From Isoetes taiwanensis (taxonomy: Eukaryota > Streptophyta > Lycopodiopsida > Isoetales > Isoetaceae): a stretch of DNA of 64,000 nucleotides. Under the pieces are notes generated by a model. It searched no databases. It was given only the letters and a program-made list of their open reading frames with translations, and had not been told where the DNA came from. The stretch is from the NCBI GenBank assembly GCA_021234155.1, contig JAJEKV010000058.1:7996992-8060991 (forward strand). Reading direction: 5' to 3'. The translations under genes and the position numbers were made by a program. Below are positions 55,690 to 64,000 of this stretch, in pieces (the first letter of the stretch is position 1; each line of letters opens with the position of its first letter).

Positions 55690-55880
55690 TCGATGGGGAA
55701 GAAATCAACATGATGCTATTGGTAACAATGATCTGGTCTAATATAACAAGGAATCAGGTGAGAATGATAGTTGGGGAATTGCATCAAATGGAAATGGCGG
55801 ATGGGGAGGAGGCCTTTCGGATGCCAATGATTCTTGGGGTATTGCTTCAATGAAACTCACACATGGAGGCGGATAATAAT
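55690..55880 (+). pseudogene. WG-motif (AGO-hook-like) coding fragment
   Basis: One plus-strand frame reads CEYRWGRNQHDAIGNNDLV, a stop, then NKESGENDSWGIASNGNGGW and GGGLSDANDSWGIAS before ending. It has four WG dipeptides in a Ser/Gly/Asn/Asp-rich context, with the block NDSWGIAS repeated. Such repeats occur in the C-terminal tails of NRPE1 and SPT5-like proteins, which bind AGO4. The fragment is too short to name the parent gene. Confidence 0.4.
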
Positions 55881-56295
55881 GGAGCACTAGTTGGCAATGA
55901 TTACTTATGTATTTTATCTATCCTTCTTTATCTATCCACTTAGATTTCTCTCCATCCTTGTTTATCTATCCACTTTAATAAACCGGACTTGTGCACCATT
56001 GAGCTTCACTTGCATACTTTCATACTAAATCAAGCTTGCCAATCACTTGATCATGGTATGTTGCGGTGCAAACATATGGCTCACCGGGTTGCTCTTACGC
56101 ATACAATCTACACAAGGCATGCCCGGCTTCTGATCCATGCAAAAGCTGCAAGAAGAGCTTCTTTGATTTGCCATATTCTCTCGTGCATGATCACATACAA
56201 CTTCATATATGGTTGCGACCTCTTCATAGATTCTTGCTAAAAGGGTTTTGGACCGCGGCCGAGGGGTTCAGCGGCGTCTCACCTTGAATTCCGAG
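55881..56295. other. Unassigned segment before the tandem array
   Basis: It contains a pair of CTATCCACTTA words near 55,935-55,975. A plus-strand frame with CSYAYNLHKACPASDPCKSC lies at about 56,085-56,145, and I do not recognise it. A CAGCGGCGTC word at 56,262 may mark the CACTA-like end just before the array. Confidence 0.35.
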
Positions 56296-59200
56296 TTCCC
56301 GGGGCCTTGGGGAGAGGAAATTTGGGGCAAGCGACCTCAGGAGGATTTTAGGGTCAGCTCGGCGTCAACACCCCAACCCCACTTCAAGACCGGCGCGCAA
56401 GGTCGTAGAATCGACAAGGAGAGGGCCTCGAAGCGTAAACCACGTGGGTTGCGAGGGCTCTAGAAAGGGTTTACGTTTTGGGGGCGAGTCTGTCTGTTGC
56501 GCAGGACTGGCGGCGGCCCAGAGAATCACGGGCAAGGCCCGGCGGGCCGGAGTTTGGGCCTTTCCTCCCTCCCGATGTGGCAAGTAGAAAGTGGAGCTTT
56601 TGCGGTGGCAAGACATTAAGTAAATTCGCAATTAATGCATTGCGAAAATAAATTCGGTTTTTGCCAGCGGGATCCCTAATTCATCTCGGCCTACGGCCCA
56701 ATTTTGAATTTACGGAGGAGAAGGTCTAGGTCAAAGGGTTAGCATTAGAGCGGTGGGGGCAGCCCGTTGCGGGGCACAGCGGTGGCACCCTTCCCAAGTC
56801 AAGCGAGGCGGGACCTTGCGGGGATCCCTCACAAGAGGGGAAGTCCGGACCCGAGGGGCGGGATCAAAAAGTTCGAGGCAGCCCTTCTGGCGGCGCTCCC
56901 GGGGCTGCCGCTAATGACCACCCTCGGGCCGGTTCCCCTATCCGCCCGTTGGATCCTCCGTTCGGGGGGCCCCTCTTCGGGGAAGGTCAAAAGATTCAGA
57001 TCGGTCAGGAGAACTTGTCAAACCCGGGGGCGTCGATGTCGACCTTGTAGAAACCGCCTTGTTTTGTCGTTGGGACGCAGGGATGCTCGGAATGGCAAAT
57101 AGACCCTGCCAAATCGTCAGGAATGGCGAAATTACCCTAGGGAGCAAGTTACCGCGGTCGGTTTTTGCGAAAGAAGGAAACACTCCGCCCTCCACGGCGG
57201 TATCCGCATGCACATCCTAGGCCAATTGACTACGAGTGTGATGGAAGTGAGCTACTTTGGCTTCTTGGAGTTCCGGGTGGTCTTCGGCCCGCGGAACTTG
57301 GTCCCGAGGGGCAATGTCGGCGTTACGAGTCCATTGGCGGAGTCGAATCAGCGATTCGGAGGCGGAGGTCGCCCGTCCGTCCCGAGGGCCTTGGGGAGAG
57401 AAATTTGGGGCAAAAGCGACCTCGGGAGGATTTTAGGAGTCAGCGCTCTGGCGTCAACACTAACCCACTTCAAGACACGGCGCAAGGTCCGGCGAATCGA
57501 CAAGGAGAGGGCCTCGAAAGCGTAAACCACGTGGGTTGCGGGCTCTAGAAGGGTTTACGTTTTGGGGGCGAGTCTGATCATTGCACTGGGACTGGCGAGA
57601 AGCGGCGACCGAGAATACAGAGCAAGGGGAACTGGCGGGGCGGAGTTTGGGCCTTTCCTCCTCCCGATGTGGCAAGTAGAAGTCGGGGGCTTTTGCGATG
57701 GCAAGACATTAAGTAAATTGCAATTAATGCATTGCCACGAAAATAAATTCGGTTTTGCCGGTAAGGATCCCTAATTCATCTCGGCCTACGGCCCAATTTT
57801 GAATTTTAGGAGAAGGTCTAGGTCAAAGGGTTAGCATTAGAGCGGTCGGGGCAGCCCGTTGCGGGGGCAGCCGAGCTGGCACCCTTCCCCAAGTCAAGCG
57901 AGGCGGGGACCTTGCGGGGATCCCTCACAAGAGGGAGAGTCCGGGACCCGGGGAGGCGGGATCAAAAAGTTCGAGGCAGCCCTTCTGGCGGCGCTCCCGG
58001 GGGGCTGCGCTAATGACCACCCTCCGGGCCGGTTCCCCTATCCGGCCGTTGGATCCTCCGTTCGGGGGCCCCTCTTGGGAAGGTCAAAAGATTCAGATCG
58101 GTCGGGAGAACTTGTCAAACCCTTGAGGCGTCGATGTCGGCCTTGTAGAAACCGCCTTTTTTGTCGTTGAACGCAGGGATGCTCGGGAATGGCAAATAGA
58201 CCCTGCCAAATCGTCAGGAATGGCGAAATTACCCTAGGGAGCAAGTTACCGCGGTCGGTTTTGCGAAAGAAGGAAACACTCCGCCCTCCACGGCGGTATC
58301 GCATGCACATCCTAGGCCAATTGACTACGAGTGTGATGGAAGTGAGCTACTTTGGCTTCTTGGAGTTCGGGTGGTCTTACGGCCGCGGAACTTGGTCCCG
58401 GGGGCAATGTCGGCGTTACGAGTCCATTGGCGGTCGATCGCGATTCAGGGGCGGAGGTCGCCCGTCCGTCCCGGGGCCTTGGGGAGAGAAATTTGGGCAA
58501 AGCGACCTGGGAGGATTTTAGGGTCAGCGCACGGCGTCAACACCCCTAACCCACTTCAAGACCGCGGCGCAAGGTCGGCCGAATCGACAAGGAGAGGGCC
58601 TCGAAGCGTAAACCACGTGGGTTGCGGGCTCTAGAAGGGTTTACGTTTTGGGGGCGAGAATCTGTCTGTTGCACTGGGACTGGCCAGAAGCGGCAGTAGA
58701 GAATCACGGACAAGAGGCCCGGCGGGCCGGAGTTTGGGCCTTTCCTCCTCCCGATGTGGCAAGTAGAAGTGGGGGCTTTTTTGCTGATGGCAAGACATTA
58801 AGTAAATTCGCAATTAATGCATTGCGAAAATAAATTCGGTTTTTGCGGCGGGATCCTAATTCATCTCGGCACTACGGCCCAATTTTGAATTTTAGGAGAA
58901 GGTCTAGGTCAAAGGGTTAGCATTAGAGCGGTGGGGCAGCCCGTTGCGGGGCAGCAGAGCTGGCACCCTTCCCCAAGTCAAGCGAGGCGGGACCTTGCGG
59001 GGATCCCTCACAAGAGGGAGAGTCAGGACCCGGAGGCGGGATCAAAAAGTTCGAGGCAGCCCTTCTGGCGGCGCTCCCGGGGCTGCGCTAATGACCACCC
59101 TCCGGGCCAGGTTCCCCTATCCGGCCGTTGGATCCTCCGTTCGGGGGGCCCCTCTTGGGGAAGGTCAAAAGATTCAGATCGGTCGGGAGAACTTGTCAAA

Positions 59201-62200
59201 CGCGGGGCGTCGATGTCGGCCTTGTAGAAACCGCCTTTGTTTTGTCGTTGAGACGCAGGGGGATGCTCGGAATGGCAAATAGACCCTGCCAAATCGTCAG
59301 GAATGGCGAAATTACCCTAGGGAGCAAGTTACCGGTCGGTTTTGCGAAAGAAGGAAACACTCCGCGCCCTCCCGACGGTATCCAGCATGCACATCCTAGG
59401 CCAATTGACTACGAGTGTGATGGAAGTGAGCTACTTTGGCTTCTTGGAGTTAGGGTGGTCTTACGGCCACGGAACTTGGTCCCCGGGGCAATGTCGGCGT
59501 TACGAGTCCATTGGCGAGAGTCGGATCAGCGATTCGGAGGCGGAGGTCGCCCGTCCGTCCCCGGGGCCTTGGGGAGAGAAATTTGGGGCAAAAAGCGCCT
59601 CAGGAGGAGGATTTTAGGGTCAGCTGCGGCGTCAACACCCAACCCACTTCAAGACCGCGAGCGCCAAGGTCGGCGAATCGACAAGGAGAGGGCCTCGAAG
59701 CGTAAACCACGTGGGTTGCGGGCTCTAGAAGGGTTTACGTTTTGGGGGCGAGTCTGGTCTGTTGCACTTAGGACTGGCGGCAGCGGCGAGGAATCACGGA
59801 GCAAGGGAAGGCCGGCGGGCCGGAGTTTGGGCCTTTCCTCCTCCCGATGTGGCAAGTAGAAGTGGGGAGCTTTTGCGATGGCAAGACATTAAAGTAAATT
59901 CGCAATTAATGCATTGCGCGAAAATAAATTCCGGTTTTTGCCGGCGGGATCCCTAATTCATCTCCGGCCTACGGCCCAATTTTGAATTTTGAGGAGAAGG
60001 TCTAGGTCAAAGGGTTAGCATTAGAGCGGTCGGGGCAGCGGTTGCGGGGGGCAGCAGGTGGCACCCTTCCCAAGTCAAGCGAGGCGGGGACCTTGCGGGG
60101 ATCCCTCACAAGAGGGAGAGTCCAGGACCCGGGAGGCCGGGATCAAAAAAGTTCGAGGCAGCCCTTCTGGCGGCGCTCCCGGGGCTGCGCTAATGACCAC
60201 CCTCCGGGCCGGTTCCCCTATCCGGCCCGTTGGATCCTCGGATTCGGGGGCCCCTCTTGGGGAAGGTCAAAAGATTCAGATCGGTCGGGAGAACTTGTCA
60301 AACCGCGGGCGTCGATGTCGGCCTTGTAGAAACGCCTTTGTTTTGTCGTTGGACGCAGGATGCTCGGAATGGCAAATAGACCCTGCCAAATCGTCCGGAA
60401 TGGCGAAATTACCCTAGGGAGCAAGTTACGGTCGGTTTTGCGAAAGAAGGAAACACTCCGCCCTCCGCGGCGGTATCCGCATGCACATCCTAGGCCAATT
60501 ATTTCTACGAGTGTGATGGAAGTGAGCTACTTTTGGCTTCTTGGAGTTGGGTGGTCTTCGGCCCGCGGAACAGTCCCCGGGGGCAATGTCGGCGTTACGA
60601 GTCCATTGGCGGTCGGTCAGCGATTCGGAGGAGGAGGGAGGTCGCCCGTCGTCCCGAGGGCCTTGGGGAGAGGAAATTTGGGGCAAGCGGCCTCGGGAGG
60701 ATTTTAAGTCAGCGCTCTGGCGTCAACACCTAACCCACTTCAAGACGGCGCAAGGTCGGCCGAATCGACAAAGGAGAGGGCCTCGAAGCGTAAACCACGT
60801 GGGTTGCGGGGCTCTAGAAGGGTTTACGTTTTGGGGGGGCGAGAGTCTGTCTGTTACGCAGGACTGGCGAAGCGGCGGCGAGAATCTGAGCAAGAGGCCC
60901 GGCGGGGCGGAGTTTGGGCCTTTCCTCCTCCCGATGTGGCAAGTAGAAGTCGAGCACTTTTGCGATGGCAAGACATTCGTAAATTCGCAATTAATGCATT
61001 GCGAAAATAAATTCGGTTTTTGCCCCGGGATCCCTAATTCATCTCGGCCTGCGGCCCAATTTTGAATTTTAGGAGAAGGTCTAGGTCAAAGGGTTAGCAT
61101 TAGAGCGGTCGGGGCAGCCGTTTGCGGGGCAACGGTGGCACCCTTCCCAAGTCAAGCGAGGCCGGGACCTTGCGGGGATCCCTCACAAGAGGGAGAGTCC
61201 AGGACCCGGGAGGCGGGATCAAAAAAGTTCGAGGCAGCCCTTCTGGCGGCGCTCCCGGGGCTGCGCTAATGACCACCCTCCGGGCCGGTTCCCCTATCCG
61301 GCCGTTGGATCCTCCGTTCGGGGCCCCTCTTGGGGAAGGTCAAAAGATTTCAGAATCGGTCAGGAGAACTTGTCAAACGCGGAAGCGTCGATGTCGGCCT
61401 TGTAGAAACCGCCTTTTGTTTTGTCGTTCGGGACGCAGGGATGCTCGGAATGGCAAATAGACCCTGCCAAATCGTCAGGAATGGCGAAATTACCCTAGGG
61501 AGCAAGTTACGGTCGGTTTTTGCGAAAGAAGGAAACACTCCGCCCTCCACGGCGGTATCCATGCACATCCTAGGCCAATTGACTACGAGTGTGATGGAAG
61601 TGAGCTACTTTGGGCGCTTCTTGGGTTGGGGTGGTCGGCCCGCGGAACTTGGTCCCGGGGGGCAATGTCGGCGTTACGAGTCCATTGGCGAGTCGGATCG
61701 CGATGGGAGGCGGAGGTCGCCCGTCGTCCCGGGGCCTTGGGGGAGAGAAATTTGGGGCAAGCGACCTCGGGAGGATTTTAGGGTCGCTCACGGCGTCAAC
61801 ACCCCAACCCCACTTCAAAGACGGCGCAAGGTCGGCGAATCGACAAGGAGAGGGCCTCGAAGCGTAAACCACGGTGGGTTGCCGGGCTCTAGAAGGGTTT
61901 ACGTTTTGGGGGCGAGTCTGGTCTGTTGCGCAGGACTGGCAGAAGCGGCAGCCGAGAATACGGAGCAAGGGAACTGGCGGGCCGGAGTTTGGGCCTTTCC
62001 TCCTCCCGATGTGGCAAGTAGAAGTGGGGGCACTTTGCGATGGCAAGACATTACGTAAATTCGCAATTAATGCATTGCGAAAATAAATTCGGTTTTGCCC
62101 GGGATCCTAATTCATCTCGGCACTACGGCCCAATTTTGAATTTTGAGGAGAAGGTCTAGGTCAAAGGGTTAGCATTAGAGCGGTCGGGGCAGCCCGTTGC

Positions 62201-64000
62201 GGGGAACAGCAGGCTGGCACCCTTCCCCAAGTCAAGCGAGGCCGGGGACCTTGCAGGGGATCCCTCACAAGGGGAGAGTCCAGGACCCGGGGCGGGATCA
62301 AAAAGTTCGAGGCAGCCCTTCTGGCGGCGGCTCCCGGGGCTGCGCTAATGACCACCCTCCGGGGCCGGTTCCCCTATCCGGCCGTTGGATCCTCCGTTCG
62401 GGGGCCCCTCGCCGGGGAAGGTCAAAAGATTCCAGATCGGTCAGGAGAACTTGTCAAACCGCGTCGTCTGATGTCGGCCTTGTAGAAACCGCCTTTTTTT
62501 TGTCGTTCGAGACGCAGGGATGCTCGGAATGGCAAATAGACCCTGCCAAATCGTCAGGAATGGCGAAATTACCCTAGGGGAGCAAGTTACACGGTCGGTT
62601 TTGCGAAAGAAGGAAACACTCCGCCCTCCACGGCGGTATCGCATGCACATCCTAGGCCAATTGACTACGAGTGTGATGGAAGTGAGCTACTTTGGCGCTT
62701 CTTGGAGTTCGGGTGGTCTTGGCCCGCGGAACTTGGTCCCCCAGGGCAATGTCGGCGTTCGAGTCCATTGGCGAGTCGGATCGCGATTAGGAGGAGGGGA
62801 GGTCGCCCGTCCGTCCCAGGGGCCTTGGGGAGAGGAAATTTGGGGCAAGCGACCTCGGGGAGGATTTTAAGTCCAGCTCACGGCGTCAACACCCCAACCC
62901 CACTTCAAGACGGCGCAAGGTCGGCGAATCGACAAGGAGAGGGCCTCGAAGCGTAAACCACGTGGGTTGCGGGCTCTAGAAGGGTTTACGTTTTGGGGGC
63001 GAGTCTGGTCTGTTGCACAGGACTGGCGAAAGCGGCGGTAGAGAATCTGGGCAAGAGGCCCGGCGGGCGGAGTTTGGGCCTTTCCTCCTCCCGATGTGGC
63101 AAGTAGAAGTCGAGCACTTTTGATGGCAAGACATTACGTAAATCGCGCAATTAATGCATTGCGAAAATAAATTCGGTTTTGCGGTGGGATCCCTAATTCA
63201 TCTCCAGCACCGCGGCCCAATTTTGAATTTTGAGGAGAAGGTCTAGGTCAAAGGGTTAGCATTAGAGCGGTCGGGGCAGCCCGTTGCGGGGCAACCGGTG
63301 GCACCCTTCCCCAAGTCAAAGCGAGGCCCGGGACCTTGCGGGGATCCCTCACAAGAGGGAGAGTCAGGACCCGGGGCGGGATCAAAAAAGTTCGAGGCAG
63401 ACCCTTCTGGCGGCTCCCGGGGCTGCGCTAATGACCACCCTCCGGGCCGGTTCCCCTATCCGGCCCGTTGGATCCTCCGTTCGGGGGCCCCTCTTGGGGA
63501 AGGTCAAAAGATTCAGTCGGTCAGGGGAGAACTTGTCAAACGGAGGCGTCGATGTCGGCCTTGTAGAAACCCGCCTTTGTTTTGTCGTTCGGACGCAGGG
63601 ATGCTCGGAATGGCAAATAGACCCTGCCAAATCGTCGGAATGGCGAAATTACCCTAGGGAGCAAGTTACGCGGTCGGTTTTGCGAAAGAAGGAAACACTC
63701 CGCCCTCCGCGGCCGGTATCCGCATGCACATCCTAGGCCAATTGACTCACGAGTGTGATGGAAGTGAGCTACTTTGGCTTCTTGGAGTTCGGGTGGTCTT
63801 ACGGCCCGCGGAACTTAGTCCCGGGGGCAATGTCGGCGTTACGGAGTCCATTGGCGGTCGGTCGCGATTCGGGAGGGGGGAGGTCGCCCGTCCGTCCCAG
63901 GGGCCTTGGGGAGAGAAATTTGGGGCAAGCAGCCTCAGGAGGATTTTAGGAGTCAGCTCTGGCGTCAACACTAACCCACTTCAAGACGGCGCAAAGGTCG
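56296..64000 (+). repeat. Tandem array of a ~1.09 kb GC-rich repeat, about 7 units, open at the right edge
   Basis: The word GTCTAGGTCAAAGGGTTAGC recurs at 56,724, 57,816, 58,902, 60,000, 61,079, 62,154 and 63,241, so units are 1,075-1,098 bp. Each contains, in order, GGATCCCTCACAAGAGGGAG, TTGGATCCTCCGTTCGG, GACCCTGCCAAATCGTC, CATGCACATCCTAGGCCAAT, GAGTCCATTGGCGG, AAACCACGTGGGTTGCGGGC and GCAATTAATGCATTGCGAAA. Units are nearly identical except for many one- to three-base length changes. The monomer is open in several frames, so the many ORFs here are not genes. A diverged relative occurs at 3,249-4,280. LTR or satellite origin is possible. Confidence 0.92.

Noticed and set aside
56248-63971. 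Dozens of arginine-, glycine- and proline-rich ORFs up to 243 residues
   Set aside because: They are different frames of the same GC-rich tandem monomer, change from unit to unit by small indels and have no recognised domain.

Overview
The window looks like nuclear DNA from a land plant, with the feel of a seed-free plant such as a fern. The plant-type families present are a PLS-class PPR gene, a trihelix (Myb/SANT-like) gene, 11S-type cupin genes, a TORNADO1-like ROCO gene and an AGO4-like PIWI fragment. Nearly all of these are broken. Most of the 64 kb is transposable elements, their remnants and tandem repeats. The fern-like assignment is inference; I cannot name the species.

Layout. 0-4.3 kb: decayed transposase-like tail (minus), PPR pseudogene (plus), and diverged inverted copies of a ~1.09 kb repeat family. 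4.5-6.2 kb: a 19-bp minisatellite, a LINE tail and CT tracts. 6.4-15.1 kb: a trihelix gene (minus) split by a Ty3/gypsy element (6,589-14,482, target duplication ACCAA). 15.6-17.4 kb: a 5'-truncated LINE. 17.4-28.0 kb: a full-length Ty3/gypsy element (17,448-27,978, target duplication AGGGA) whose archaeal-type RNase H lies before the reverse transcriptase. 28.8-31.4 kb: an almost complete but mutated DUF7869-type (integrase-like) gene. 31.4-33.4 kb: simple repeats and an unknown 203-residue ORF. 34.3-38.3 and 43.7-47.6 kb: two copies of one non-autonomous Helitron with TC and hairpin-CTAG ends. 38.3-40.4 kb: ROCO pseudogene. 41-43 kb: LINE and transposase tails. 42.9-43.6 and 48.1-49.0 kb: two partial 11S-like cupin genes, the first with RY motifs upstream and the second cut by a CACTA-like element starting at 48,974. 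55.1-55.9 kb: an AGO4-like fragment next to a WG-motif fragment. 56.3-64.0 kb: about seven tandem copies of the 1.09 kb repeat, running off the end.

No gene here is both complete and clearly functional. The value of the window lies in element structure: insertion junctions that can be read to the base, an unusual gypsy domain order, the Helitron pair, the link between the 1.09 kb array and its CpG-decayed relatives at 3 kb, and divergence between repeat copies that clusters at CAG/CTG and CG sites. The last may be a sequencing artefact at methylated cytosines.
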